From Clostridia bacterium (GTDB lineage: Bacteria > Bacillota > Clostridia > Lachnospirales > Lachnospiraceae), in contig CAJTDE010000037.1 of the NCBI GenBank assembly GCA_910574835.1, positions 1 through 41,164 of the forward strand: a stretch of 41,164 nt of DNA. Direction: 5' to 3'. The position numbers and the translations under genes were made by a program. The notes under the pieces are model-generated. The model had not been told where the DNA came from and did no database searches. It saw only the letters and a list, made by a program, of their open reading frames with translations. Below are positions 1 to 8,821 of the stretch, piece by piece (within the stretch, counting starts at the first letter, position 1; the number at the start of each line of letters is the position of its first letter).

Positions 1-356
<356 letters not shown>

Positions 357-573
357 AAGTGTTTAATCTTTGGTCAGAACAACTACTAGCTATTCTTCCC
401 GTTCTTACTGTTTTTAGGTCGCTTATCTCTAAGCTGTTCTTGAATGATAATTGCTTTGATTCCTTAGAAACCAAAACCTTTATCCATGATTCTCTTTCAG
501 AATTTTCAAGGTTTTACACTGTTTAGTTATCAAGGTTCGTTTGCTCCTGTTTGTCCAACAGGTCAGCTTAAAC
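357..573 (-). other. Transcribed leader of the rRNA operon
   Basis: This stretch between the rRNA promoter and the 16S 5' end has no gene. It is A/T-rich, as rRNA leaders often are, and holds a short hairpin near 546-562 (CCTGTT pairing with AACAGG). In this family such leaders carry processing and antitermination signals. I cannot assign individual boxes from sequence alone. Confidence 0.6.
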
Positions 574-602
574 ATATTATCACAATTACCAAAGCTTGTC
601 AA
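574..602 (-). promoter_or_regulatory. rRNA operon promoter
   Basis: On the minus strand TTGACA (597-602) and TAATAT (574-579) are separated by exactly 17 bases, a near-consensus sigma-A promoter. It lies between the tRNA-Ser(GGA) gene and the 16S leader, so the rRNA operon has its own start in addition to any read-through from the tRNA genes. Confidence 0.85.
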
Positions 603-621
603 CAATAAATTTTAAGCTTAA

Positions 622-711
622 CGGAGAAGGAGGGATTTGAACCCTCGCGCCGCTATTAACGACCTACTCCCTTTCCAGGGGAGCCCCTTCGGCCAGCTTG
701 GGTACTTCTCC
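622..711 (-). tRNA. tRNA-Ser (anticodon GGA)
   Basis: A 90-base class II tRNA. The acceptor stem pairs GGAGAAG with CTTCTCC, followed by discriminator G. The anticodon stem-loop is CTCCC-CTGGAAA-GGGAG, giving anticodon GGA. There is a long variable arm and a T-arm containing GGGTTCAAATCCC. Acceptor, variable arm and anticodon all say serine. No CCA is encoded. It lies 49 bases downstream of the second tRNA-Ser, in the same orientation. Confidence 0.97.
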
Positions 712-760
712 AAGATGCTCGATTTTTCAAAATCGAATTGTATTTTTTAGTGGTAATAAA

Positions 761-846
761 CGGAGAGGATGGGATTCGAACCCATGCGCCCTTTCGGACA
801 AACGGTTTTCAAGACCGCCTCGTTATGACCACTTCGATACCTCTCC
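761..846 (-). tRNA. tRNA-Ser (anticodon UGA)
   Basis: An 86-base class II tRNA. The acceptor stem pairs GGAGAGG with CCTCTCC, with discriminator G. The anticodon loop CTTGAAA gives UGA. There is a long variable arm and a T-arm with GGGTTCGAATCCC. No CCA is encoded. It is the first gene behind the promoter at 889-917. Confidence 0.97.
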
Positions 847-888
847 ACACTCTGACTTTTGTACCGCCTTTGCGTGGCGACGATTAGT

Positions 889-917
889 ATTGTAGCACCT
901 TTATTTTGCCGTGTCAA
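889..917 (-). promoter_or_regulatory. Promoter of the tRNA-Ser pair
   Basis: TTGACA (912-917) and TACAAT (889-894) on the minus strand are 17 bases apart. The promoter starts directly after the ispD stop codon and points at the two tRNA-Ser genes, then the rRNA operon. Confidence 0.85.
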
Positions 918-925
918 CAGCTTTT

Positions 926-1669
926 TTAAGCTTTTTTAAGTTTTTTCCGTTTTCGCAAAAACACCTCCGCAATCTCCAAATCCTCCGGCGTCGTAATCTT
1001 AATATTCTCATAAGACCCTTCCACCAGCTTCACCTTCACATCCGTAAAGCTCTCCACAATCATAGCATCATCCGTCATATCCGTGCGGCCGCTCTCCATA
1101 GCTGCCTGATAAGCTCCATAAGCAAGCCGAAAGTCAAACACCTGAGGCGTCTGAATCCCCCACACCCGATTTCGGGCCGGGGTGCTCTCCACAAATCCGT
1201 TCTCATCCGCTATCTTGATGGTTTCCTTCACCGGCATAGCCGCAACGCAGGCCCCATAAAGGTAAGCCGCCTCCATAGTCCGAGATAAGATCCCCGCATC
1301 TATAAAGGGCCTCACTCCGTCATGGATAAATACAATCCCCTCCCGATCCGCCTGGGTCATATCGTCCTCAATCACCTGCAGGCCATTCCAAACCGAAATA
1401 TAACGCTCAGAGCCGCCTGTGGTAATGGTATCGACCTTCGTCAGATTGTATTTATGTACTAATTCCTCCTTGCACCAAGCCATCTGTTCCGGCCCCGTTA
1501 CCAGAATAATGCTGTCAATCAGAGGAGAATTTTGAAAAGCCTCCAAAGTATAATAAATAATCGGCTTTCCCGCAAGCTCCAAATACTGCTTAGAAACATT
1601 TCCCCCCATGCGCCTGCCCTGGCCCGCCGCTAAAACAATCGCCGTACAGTGTTTCCCTCGTTTGCCCAT
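926..1669 (-). CDS. ispD: 2-C-methyl-D-erythritol 4-phosphate cytidylyltransferase
   Basis: IspD joins CTP and methylerythritol phosphate in the non-mevalonate isoprenoid pathway, in the cytosol. The 247-residue protein has the nucleotide-binding loop AAGQGRRMG near residues 15-23, the HDGVRPF motif near 115 and TPQVF near 174, all standard for the family, and its length is normal. The start codon lies two bases after the tsaD stop, with a G-rich ribosome-binding site inside the end of tsaD, so the two are co-transcribed. The C-terminus is very lysine-rich (RKRKKLKKA). The coding end runs directly into the tRNA promoter. Confidence 0.95.
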   Translation of the reverse strand: MGKRGKHCTAIVLAAGQGRRMGGNVSKQYLELAGKPIIYYTLEAFQNSPLIDSIILVTGPEQMAWCKEELVHKYNLTKVDTITTGGSERYISVWNGLQVIEDDMTQADREGIVFIHDGVRPFIDAGILSRTMEAAYLYGACVAAMPVKETIKIADENGFVESTPARNRVWGIQTPQVFDFRLAYGAYQAAMESGRTDMTDDAMIVESFTDVKVKLVEGSYENIKITTPEDLEIAEVFLRKRKKLKKA

Positions 1670-1671
1670 AC

Positions 1672-2700
1672 TTACCGCTCCCCCAATTTCAGATTCGGCA
1701 CCGCATTGAGATCCAGCCCATGCCGTACCCCTTTCCGATATTCGTAGTAAGCTGCCGCCCCAATCATAGCCGCATTATCCGTACACAGAATCGGTGAAGG
1801 ATAAAAAAAACGAATCCCCTCCTTCTCACAGGCTTTGGCAAAGGCTGCCCGAAGGGTTGAATTGGACGCCACTCCGCCGGCAATCGCCAGCTTACTGCCC
1901 CCAAGCTCTTTCATCGCCATCATCGCATGCTCCACCAGCACATCACAGACCGCCTTCTGAAAGGAGGCCGCCACATCCGCGCGGTTTACCGCCTCCCCCT
2001 TCATCTGACAGCTGTTCAGATAATTGAGTACCGCTGACTTCACACCGCTGAAGCTGAAATCATAGGGAGAATCCGCTATCTTCGCCCTGGGAAATGCAAT
2101 CGCCTCCGGATTGCCTTCCTTGGAAAGCTTATCAATCTTCGGTCCGCCCGGATAACCAAGGCCGATAGCCCGCGCCACCTTATCAAAAGCTTCCCCGGCC
2201 GCATCGTCACGTGTCCGTCCCAAGATCTCATACTCGCCGTAATCCTTCACTCTCACCAAATGGGTATGTCCCCCGGACACTACCAAGCAGATAAAGGGAG
2301 GCTCCAGATCGGGATTTTCGATATAATTGGCGGAAATATGACCTTCGATGTGGTGCACGCCTACAAGCGGAAGCTTTTTCGCATAACTAATCGCCTTGGC
2401 CTCCGCCACTCCTACAAGAAGCGCTCCCACCAGTCCCGGACCATAAGTCACGCCGACGGCGTCCATATCATCCAAAGTAAGCTCCGCCCGGGAAAGAGCC
2501 TCCTCAATCACCTGATTGATTTTCTCGATATGCTTTCTCGAAGCAATCTCCGGCACCACGCCTCCATAGAGCTTGTGCAGCTCAATCTGGGAAGAAATCA
2601 CGTTAGACAGCACACAGCGGCCGTTCTTCACCACAGAAGCGGCCGTCTCGTCACAGGAGCTTTCAATTGCCAGAATATAAATATCTTTTTGTTCACTCAT
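1672..2700 (-). CDS. tsaD: tRNA N6-threonylcarbamoyladenosine transferase TsaD
   Basis: TsaD transfers the threonylcarbamoyl group to A37 of ANN-decoding tRNAs, working with TsaB and TsaE, both encoded 2-3 kb upstream here. Visible family features are the ASKHA-fold start [12 protein letters not shown], the metal-binding [14 protein letters not shown], and [10 protein letters not shown] near the C-terminus. I chose the ATG at 2700 (MSEQKD, 342 residues) because GGAG sits six bases before it. An in-frame ATG at 2712 has its purine-rich stretch too close. The first two thirds of the t6A set (tsaE, tsaB) are separated from tsaD by rimI, a small gene and rnz. Confidence 0.95.
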   Translation of the reverse strand: MSEQKDIYILAIESSCDETAASVVKNGRCVLSNVISSQIELHKLYGGVVPEIASRKHIEKINQVIEEALSRAELTLDDMDAVGVTYGPGLVGALLVGVAEAKAISYAKKLPLVGVHHIEGHISANYIENPDLEPPFICLVVSGGHTHLVRVKDYGEYEILGRTRDDAAGEAFDKVARAIGLGYPGGPKIDKLSKEGNPEAIAFPRAKIADSPYDFSFSGVKSAVLNYLNSCQMKGEAVNRADVAASFQKAVCDVLVEHAMMAMKELGGSKLAIAGGVASNSTLRAAFAKACEKEGIRFFYPSPILCTDNAAMIGAAAYYEYRKGVRHGLDLNAVPNLKLGER

Positions 2701-2787
2701 CTCAGTCTCCATTCCGCCCTTCGCAGGCTTCCTCCTTCATCGTCAGGTCTTCTTATGCAAAGAGAATATGAATCATCACTGTTATCT

Positions 2788-3702
2788 TTATTCTTCTTCA
2801 AAATCCAGCTCTATGGACTTCCGGTCCTTCCCCGCCTCAGCTTGGGGAAAAATCCGGCGCACCTCGTCCATATATTCCTCCGGCCGGTTGAGCGAAGGAC
2901 TGTAATGGGTCAGCCAGAGGGCCTTCACCTCTGCGTCCCGGGCCAGCTTTGCCGCTTCATAAAAGGTCATATGCTTATAAGCCGCAGCCTTGGCTTCCTT
3001 TCCCTTTTCTCCGTACATGCCCTCGCAGATAAAGAGATCCGCATGCTTCGCATTTGCCCCGATGGAAGCTGTGGGACGGGTATCGGTACAGTACACCACC
3101 TTGATTCCCTTTCTCGGGGCGCCCATCACCATATCCGGCGTATAGGTAATGCCCTCCTCCGTGGTGATAATCTCTCCCTTCTGAAGCTTGCTCCAGAAAT
3201 GCTTGGGGATCTGACGCTCAACTGCCTGTTCTACCTGGAACTTTCCGGCACGGTCGATTTCCAGGGAATAACCGTAGCAGGTGATGTTGTGATTCACCCG
3301 AAAAGCCTTGATACGGTAACCGCCCAGGCACAGCTCTTCCTCCGCCTGAGTCAGTTCTATAAATTCTATAGGAAACGGCAGCTCCGGCGCAATCACCCGC
3401 AGGGCGTTTACCACCCGCTCCAGACCCTTCGGTCCAATCAGGGTCAAAGGCTCCGTGCGCTCCGCATTTCCCATAGTCAGCAGAAGCCCCGGAAGTCCGC
3501 TGATGTGATCCCCGTGAAAATGAGTAAAACAGATAATATCAATGGGCTTAAAGCTCCAGCCCTTTTCCTTTATGGCAATCTGGGTGCCCTCCCCGCAGTC
3601 GATCAAAAGGCTGCTTCCGTTATATCTTGTCATCAGCGCTGTGAGCCAGCGGTACGGAAGCGGCATCATTCCCCCGCTTCCCAGCAAACATACATCTAAC
3701 AT
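2788..3702 (-). CDS. rnz: Ribonuclease Z family metallo-beta-lactamase-fold nuclease
   Basis: The 304-residue protein has the two-zinc hydrolase signature THFHGDHISGLPG near residues 60-72, the downstream aspartate in CTDTRP, and LTHYSP near the C-terminus. The segment HMTFYEAAKLA is typical of RNase Z, the tRNA 3'-end endonuclease. The tRNAs in this window lack an encoded CCA, which is the substrate type RNase Z processes. The start has GGAGA six bases upstream. The 85 bases between rnz and tsaD contain no obvious terminator. Confidence 0.93.
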   Translation of the reverse strand: MLDVCLLGSGGMMPLPYRWLTALMTRYNGSSLLIDCGEGTQIAIKEKGWSFKPIDIICFTHFHGDHISGLPGLLLTMGNAERTEPLTLIGPKGLERVVNALRVIAPELPFPIEFIELTQAEEELCLGGYRIKAFRVNHNITCYGYSLEIDRAGKFQVEQAVERQIPKHFWSKLQKGEIITTEEGITYTPDMVMGAPRKGIKVVYCTDTRPTASIGANAKHADLFICEGMYGEKGKEAKAAAYKHMTFYEAAKLARDAEVKALWLTHYSPSLNRPEEYMDEVRRIFPQAEAGKDRKSIELDFEEE

Positions 3703-3825
3703 CTCTAATCTCCATATTTTCCATATTTAAACGCTTATTCGTATAAAATTACAAGAGAACGGCATCATGGAATAAGACAGGTTATTCTCTATGTATGGGG
3801 CCGTTTTCCGGCAGCCCCTTATTTT
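3703..3825. other. Intergenic region with a GC-rich hairpin
   Basis: Between the small CxxC protein gene and rnz. An imperfect hairpin (GGGGC...GCCCC around 3797-3820) lies just after the upstream gene. On the minus strand it lacks a following T-run, so I do not call it a terminator. Nothing else recognisable is seen. Confidence 0.35.
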
Positions 3826-4074
3826 TTAAACAAACTCAATCACTTCGGATGTGGTGGGCGGAATCCGGAACTGCTTCGTCATCCGGTCATAACATTCCTC
3901 GCACAGATCAAAGCTGTCCACCTGTCCGTCCTTGCCGGACATATACTCCCACACCTGCCTCACCCGGAGTACCCCTTCCATAGGCATTCCATGCTTTACA
4001 GCAATCACCTTGCCGCATCCGTTGCAAATAATGTGCTCCGAAGCCTTTGTCTCTTCCTTTTTGCACTCACGCAT
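3826..4074 (-). CDS. Small protein with two CxxC pairs (putative zinc binding)
   Basis: I do not recognise a named family. Using the ATG at 4074 the protein has 82 residues. This start is preceded by GGGAGG at nine bases; longer in-frame starts at 4161 and 4122 have no good site. It contains CNGC near residues 17-20 and CEEC near 57-60, spaced as in a zinc ribbon, with a conserved-looking core VWEYMSGKDGQVDSFDLCEE between. There are no membrane segments. It sits between rimI and rnz in the same direction, but with about 180 bases upstream, so it may have its own promoter. Confidence 0.7.
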   Translation of the reverse strand: MRECKKEETKASEHIICNGCGKVIAVKHGMPMEGVLRVRQVWEYMSGKDGQVDSFDLCEECYDRMTKQFRIPPTTSEVIEFV

Positions 4075-4255
4075 ACTGCCTGTCCTCCCTATCTGTTCTG
4101 CGTACTGCCTGAAGCTCTTCATTCCCGGCTTCTCAATGTAACCTTTGTACCGGGTACACAAGAGATTTCAAATGTATATTTTGTCTGCTGCAATTCTATT
4201 TTACATAAGAAATTCATGTACAGATAGTGGGAATTGCTTACAACCATAAGTTTCC

Positions 4256-4705
4256 TTATGCTTCCCAATGACGCCACATAATCATAGCGTCTTCCCTTGG
4301 CTTTTCATAAAAGTTTTTCCGAATCCCAAAGGATACAAAGCCCAGGCTTTCATATAAATGGATAGCCGCCTGGTTGCTCACCCTCACCTCCAGAGTGTAG
4401 GCAAATGCTCCCTGCTCCTTTCCAAGACGCATCAGCTCCATAAGAAGCCTTCTTCCGATTCCATGACCCCGAAGCTGACGCCTTACCGCTATGTTGGTAA
4501 TCTCCGCTTCCTCCAGACTCTGGTAACAGCCGCAATAGCCTGCGATTTCCCCGTCAAGCTCCGCCACCAGAAACAAGGTATGATAATAGGAAATGGTATC
4601 CTGAAAGGATTTTCTGGACCAGGGCATGGAAAAAGTCTCCTCTTCTATGGCGCATACCTGATCGAGATCTCCTTCTTCCATCCGTCGGATATTCAGCTTA
4701 CACAT
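4256..4705 (-). CDS. rimI: Ribosomal-protein-alanine N-acetyltransferase RimI
   Basis: A GNAT-fold acetyltransferase of 149 residues. RimI acetylates the N-terminal alanine of ribosomal protein S18 in the proteobacterial model. The acetyl-CoA loop reads RRQLRGHGIGRRLL, followed by NQAAIHLYESLGF, which is characteristic. I chose the ATG at 4705 (MCKLNIRR), which overlaps the last eight bases of tsaB. A longer in-frame start would run deep into tsaB. The tsaE-tsaB-rimI order is widely conserved in Bacillota. Confidence 0.93.
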   Translation of the reverse strand: MCKLNIRRMEEGDLDQVCAIEEETFSMPWSRKSFQDTISYYHTLFLVAELDGEIAGYCGCYQSLEEAEITNIAVRRQLRGHGIGRRLLMELMRLGKEQGAFAYTLEVRVSNQAAIHLYESLGFVSFGIRKNFYEKPREDAMIMWRHWEA

Positions 4706-5429
4706 GGCTCTTTGCTTCCTTTTCCGCCCGCTCCCGTTCCGCCTGGGGCAGACGCAGATAGTCGGGAGTGTGCTCCATCGCAGTTTCAATCTTCCCTTCC
4801 CGGATATACTGCACCGCTAACATTCCTACGGCGCCCGCACGCTGACGGCTTACATGGGCCGGCGCAAAGGAAAACTGCTGTCCTGCCATCAATATCTCTG
4901 TCAGTTGATGACGATATACCGGTACCCCGTCTCCCAGGAAGATAACCTCCCGCCCCAGTGCGCAGAGCTTTTCCGCTATCATCTGAATACTGACCGCTGC
5001 CTGAGGCTCCAAAATATGCAGGCGGTTGTTTTGAAATTCATAGATTCCCGTATACACCTGGTTTCTTCTGGCATCCATCAGAGGACAAATAATTCGATCT
5101 GTTCCGTAAAGATTGTAAGCCAGAGCATCCACCGTAGGAATATGCACCAGTGGTTTGTTAAGGGCGAGACCCAGGCCCTTTGCCGTGGCCGAGCCAATAC
5201 GCAGGCCCGTAAAGGAACCCGGTCCGGCCGCTACCGCGATTGCATCCAGGGTGTTTAGATCCAGCTCTATCATGGACACAATCTCATCCAGCATGGGAAG
5301 CAGAGTTTGGGAATGTGTCTTTTTGTAATTAACTGTGTATTCCGCAAGCAGGCTGCTGCCTGTTCCGTCATCCTCCACAACGGCTACCGAAGCCACCAGG
5401 CCGGAGCTGTCCAACGCTAAAACCTTCAT
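4698..5429 (-). CDS. tsaB: t6A biosynthesis protein TsaB
   Basis: TsaB is the partner that dimerises with TsaD for tRNA t6A37 formation. The 243-residue protein begins MKVLALDSSG, the phosphate-binding start of the ASKHA fold, and has the diagnostic AAGPGSFTGLRIG near residues 67-79. It overlaps tsaE by the four bases ATGA and rimI by eight bases, so the three are translationally coupled. Confidence 0.95.
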   Translation of the reverse strand: MKVLALDSSGLVASVAVVEDDGTGSSLLAEYTVNYKKTHSQTLLPMLDEIVSMIELDLNTLDAIAVAAGPGSFTGLRIGSATAKGLGLALNKPLVHIPTVDALAYNLYGTDRIICPLMDARRNQVYTGIYEFQNNRLHILEPQAAVSIQMIAEKLCALGREVIFLGDGVPVYRHQLTEILMAGQQFSFAPAHVSRQRAGAVGMLAVQYIREGKIETAMEHTPDYLRLPQAERERAEKEAKSHV

Positions 5430-5854
5430 AATCGTTCCTCTACAATAATTTTCCGGTAATCAAAGCCTTGATTTAAGTCCTTCTCTATGGTAATGGCAAA
5501 CCGCTCCTCCGGCAAAATCTCCTCTATGAGATTGGCCCACTCTATCAGGCAGACCCCGCCGCCGCAAAAGTAGTCCTCATAGCCGATCTCCTCCATTTCG
5601 TCCACATTTCCGATGCGGTACACATCAAAATGGTAGAAAGGAAGCCTGCCCTCCCCATACTCCTGGACAATGGTGAAGGTAGGGCTGTTCACAGGCTCCT
5701 CCACGCCCAAGCCTCTTGCAAAGCCCTGGGTAAATACGGTTTTGCCCACCCCAAGGTCACCGGTCAGCGTGTAGATGCTTCCCGGCTTTGCCTGAGCGCC
5801 CAGACGCTCTCCGAAGGCTCTCGTTTCCTGTTCTGAAAATGTTTCTATAATCAT
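5426..5854 (-). CDS. tsaE: t6A biosynthesis ATPase TsaE
   Basis: TsaE is the ATPase of the bacterial t6A complex. The Walker A loop GDLGVGKT is near residues 32-39, followed by the family motifs SPTFTIVQEY, FYHFDVYR and LIEWA. I chose the ATG at 5854 (MIIETFSEQ, 142 residues) because AAGGA lies eight bases upstream. An ATG at 5878 and a TTG at 5932 are in frame but have weaker sites. Length matches the family (about 150). Confidence 0.93.
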   Translation of the reverse strand: MIIETFSEQETRAFGERLGAQAKPGSIYTLTGDLGVGKTVFTQGFARGLGVEEPVNSPTFTIVQEYGEGRLPFYHFDVYRIGNVDEMEEIGYEDYFCGGGVCLIEWANLIEEILPEERFAITIEKDLNQGFDYRKIIVEERL

Positions 5855-5988
5855 AGGACCATTCCTTGTTTTCTCCATGTTCCAAATCTGCTTTGTCTTT
5901 AAAGTTATATCATAAACATATCCCTTTTGCAATAAGGCTGCGGCTGCCCTTTTCCAAAGTCAATTCCCTTCGGCCGCTTCTTACCTTT

Positions 5989-6555
5989 TTAAAAAGAAAA
6001 GACTACTCCCGCTGCCGCTGCCGCCACAATAAATGCGATAGGATGCACCTTGGGGAATTTCTGCTTAAGTGCCAGTAAAACCACTAACAGAATGATGCAT
6101 TTCCAGTTAAAAAACTCCGCAATTCCTCCGCTGATCCCCTTTTTTGTATACAGCAGGGTTGAAATAAACAGATTCAGGCAGGCGGCGCCAATAAAAGCTA
6201 CAACAGCGGGCTTTAAGCCTGCAAATATCATCTGAACAATCCTAGCATTTTTAAATTTCTGAAAGTAATTGGCTATGATGCAGATAACCACTATGCTTGG
6301 AGCAACGATACTTAAGGTGGCAAGTACGGCTCCCGCCGGGCCGGCAACGGTATAGCCTACATAGGTCGCCATATTGATTCCGATAGGTCCCGGTGTGGAT
6401 TCCGAAACCGCTATCATAGTTGACAGGGTATCCGTAGTGAACCAGCCGTATTTTACACCCATTTCATTGAGAAACGGAATGGTTGCAAGGCCACCTCCCA
6501 CGGCAAAGAGACCCGTTTTCATAAATTCCGGAATTAACAGCCACAGCTTACTCAT
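5989..6555 (-). CDS. chrA: Chromate transporter, short-chain ChrA subunit (second)
   Basis: A 188-residue membrane protein of the CHR family, with the signature VGGGLATIPFLNEM near the N-terminus, then STPGPIGINMATYVGY and about six hydrophobic segments. It is half the length of long-chain ChrA and pairs with the gene just upstream, overlapping it by eight bases. Such pairs are thought to form a heterodimer. The physiological anion in anaerobes is not established. Confidence 0.88.
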   Translation of the reverse strand: MSKLWLLIPEFMKTGLFAVGGGLATIPFLNEMGVKYGWFTTDTLSTMIAVSESTPGPIGINMATYVGYTVAGPAGAVLATLSIVAPSIVVICIIANYFQKFKNARIVQMIFAGLKPAVVAFIGAACLNLFISTLLYTKKGISGGIAEFFNWKCIILLVVLLALKQKFPKVHPIAFIVAAAAAGVVFSF

Positions 6556-7093
6556 GCTTCATCCACCCCGCTTTGCTTAACAATACGCCAAGGACGCCTG
6601 CAAGTATCACTAACCACACCGTCGATATACCGGTAAAAAGCGACAGCAGCAATGCCGCAGCAAATACACAGAATGCCGCTATGTTTTTAATACTTTTTTT
6701 CCACAGATTGGCGATAGCCTGAATCATCAGCATACACACAGCTACATTGATTCCCATTAGTGCGTGCCGCACAACTTCCAGCTCCGCAAAATTAGAAATC
6801 AGAGAGGCTATCAGTCCAATGATAATAATGGAAGGGCTGACCACGCCGAGAGTAGCCATAATTCCCCCCAGGATTCCTTTCTGGTAGTACCCCACAAAGG
6901 TAGCCGTATTTACTGCAATGATTCCGGGGGTGCATTGTCCGATGGCATAGTAGTCCATGATTTCATCCTCCGTAGCCCAGTGATATTTTTCAATGACCTC
7001 CCGCTGTATCATGGGAAGCATGGCATAACCCCCTCCAAAAGTAAACAGGCCCATTTTAAACCATGCCATGTAAAGCTGCAATAATACTTTCAT
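6548..7093 (-). CDS. chrA: Chromate transporter, short-chain ChrA subunit (first)
   Basis: The partner subunit, 181 residues, with FGGGYAMLPMIQREV near residues 18-32 and QCTPGIIAVNTATFVGYY near 70, the CHR family motifs. Start codon at 7093 is preceded by AAAGGAG at six bases. It lies 27 bases after the folB-folK stop and may be read through from the folate operon, although no functional link is obvious. Confidence 0.88.
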   Translation of the reverse strand: MKVLLQLYMAWFKMGLFTFGGGYAMLPMIQREVIEKYHWATEDEIMDYYAIGQCTPGIIAVNTATFVGYYQKGILGGIMATLGVVSPSIIIIGLIASLISNFAELEVVRHALMGINVAVCMLMIQAIANLWKKSIKNIAAFCVFAAALLLSLFTGISTVWLVILAGVLGVLLSKAGWMKHE

Positions 7094-7120
7094 AATCTTC
7101 TCCTTTTCCGGCGCCGTATC

Positions 7121-7945
7121 TTATTCTTCCAAAGCCTCCAAAAGCTCCTGAACAGTCCGGTTATAAATGGGATGGCGGACATAGGGAGCTATCTGACAAA
7201 GAGGCTTAAGTACAAAATCCCGCTTATACATCTCGATATGAGGGATATGAAGCTCCTCATCATCCAGAATCAAATCATCATATAGCAGAATGTCCAGATC
7301 CAGTGTCCGCGGCCCCCATCGGATGATCCGCTCGCGCCCGGCCTCCTTCTCGATCTCATGGAGGCGCTTAAGAAGCTCAAAAGGCGTCAGAAGGGTGCGG
7401 ATTTTCATAGCTCCGTTTAAAAATTCATCTTGATCCGTGACCCCGTAAGGCTCTGTGGCCAGATAATCGGATACCGCCGAAATCTGACATCCCTTTGTGC
7501 GGCGTAACCCTTCCACGCCAAGATCCAGATACGCCCTCTTATCTCCCATATTGGAGCCAAGGGCTATATAAGCTGTGTGCCAGCTTCGTTCTATCTCTAC
7601 GGAGACCGTCTCCAGGGGCAGACCCACGGGCGCCCACGGCTTTTTAATCTCCAGCCGCACACCCTCCAGGCGTTCTGTCTTAAGAAGCAGTTCTTCTGCC
7701 AGCCTTTCCGCCACGGTTTCAAGAAGCTGATAGGTGTGATCCTCCAGAAAACGGCGTATAAAATGGCTGACCTCTCCGTAATGGATGGATTTTGTCAGAT
7801 CATCGGTTTGCCCGGCTTCCCGCGTAGAGGTATAAAGCACTGCCGAGACGATAAACTTCTGCCCCAGAACATTCTCCTCCGGGAATACGCCGTGCTTTGC
7901 GAAAATCTCCAGATTTTTTATGTGTATCCGATCCCTTTGTTCCAT
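7121..7945 (-). CDS. folBK: Bifunctional dihydroneopterin aldolase / HPPK
   Basis: Two folate enzymes fused in one 274-residue chain. Residues 1 to about 120 are dihydroneopterin aldolase (RIHIKNLEIFAKHGVFPEE and the LLETVAERLAEELL helix). Residues about 125 to 270 are 6-hydroxymethyl-7,8-dihydropterin pyrophosphokinase (AYIALGSNMGDK, then RWGPRTLDLDILLYDD with its metal-binding aspartates). The fusion channels dihydroneopterin to its pyrophosphorylated form, the substrate of FolP encoded just upstream. The ATG has AGGAGG five bases before it. Confidence 0.95.
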   Translation of the reverse strand: MEQRDRIHIKNLEIFAKHGVFPEENVLGQKFIVSAVLYTSTREAGQTDDLTKSIHYGEVSHFIRRFLEDHTYQLLETVAERLAEELLLKTERLEGVRLEIKKPWAPVGLPLETVSVEIERSWHTAYIALGSNMGDKRAYLDLGVEGLRRTKGCQISAVSDYLATEPYGVTDQDEFLNGAMKIRTLLTPFELLKRLHEIEKEAGRERIIRWGPRTLDLDILLYDDLILDDEELHIPHIEMYKRDFVLKPLCQIAPYVRHPIYNRTVQELLEALEE

Positions 7946-7965
7946 ATGTGCCTCCTGTTAGTTTT

Positions 7966-8796
7966 TCACCTGCTGAAACTCTCCTCTGTTCCTGTCCGCA
8001 GTATTGCCTCCGCCATCTGAATTGCCCGCTTATTGGCCTTTACATCGTGGACGCGCACAAAGGCATATTTTTTCATAACCGCCATTACGGTCGTCACCAA
8101 AGTTCCCTCTTCCCTCTGATCCGCCGGCAGATTCAGAGTCAGGCCGATAACAGATTTTCTTGAGGTTCCAAGGAGCATCGGATAACCAAAGGTATGAAAG
8201 CGCTCCATATAGTGCAAAGTTTCCAGATTCATTTCGTAGGTTTTTCCAAAGCCGATTCCCGGGTCGAGAATGATTTTGTTGTCAGGAATCCCCGCTTCTC
8301 TGGCAATCTTAACACATGCCTCCGTCTCGCGCAGCATGTCCTGGTAAAACTCCTCATACTCGGCCTTTTCCTTATTGTGCATCAGACAACAGGCCGCTCC
8401 TGTCTCCGCTATCAGAGCCGCCATCCTGGAATCATACTTCAGTCCCCAGATATCGTTAACCAGATCAGCCCCTGCCTTGAGCGCCGCCTCTGCAACCCGA
8501 GACTTGTAGGTGTCTACGGAAACAGGCACATCAATCCGCGCCTTCACCGCCTCTATCACAGGAACTACCCGCTGAATCTCCTCTTCCTCCGTAATCTGCT
8601 CATGACCGGGCCGTGTGGATTCTCCGCCGATATCCACAATATCCGCTCCGTCCTTCACCATCTGCTCCGCCCGGCCCAGGGCTTCATCCGGTGTATTCCA
8701 TTTGCCGCCGTCGGAAAAGGAATCCGGAGTTACATTGAGGATTCCCATAATATAAGTATGTTCTGCAGTGTCAAAGCTTTTATTTCCAATTTTCAT
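7966..8796 (-). CDS. folP: Dihydropteroate synthase
   Basis: Condenses p-aminobenzoate with hydroxymethyl-dihydropterin pyrophosphate; the target of sulfonamides. The TIM-barrel protein shows MGILNVTPDSFSDGG near residues 17-31, IVDIGGESTRPG, and the late block ILDPGIGFGKT. I chose the ATG at 8796 (MKIGNKSF, 276 residues), which has AGGGAA seven bases upstream. The ATG at 8814 has its purine stretch too close. Twenty bases separate it from folBK. Confidence 0.94.
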   Translation of the reverse strand: MKIGNKSFDTAEHTYIMGILNVTPDSFSDGGKWNTPDEALGRAEQMVKDGADIVDIGGESTRPGHEQITEEEEIQRVVPVIEAVKARIDVPVSVDTYKSRVAEAALKAGADLVNDIWGLKYDSRMAALIAETGAACCLMHNKEKAEYEEFYQDMLRETEACVKIAREAGIPDNKIILDPGIGFGKTYEMNLETLHYMERFHTFGYPMLLGTSRKSVIGLTLNLPADQREEGTLVTTVMAVMKKYAFVRVHDVKANKRAIQMAEAILRTGTEESFSR

Positions 8797-8821
8797 AGAT
8801 AGGTTCCCTTCCATTCTTCCG

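Noticed and set aside
2260-3699. Long plus-strand frame opposite tsaD and rnz
   Set aside because: It is the antisense shadow of two well-identified genes and has no family features or start signal.
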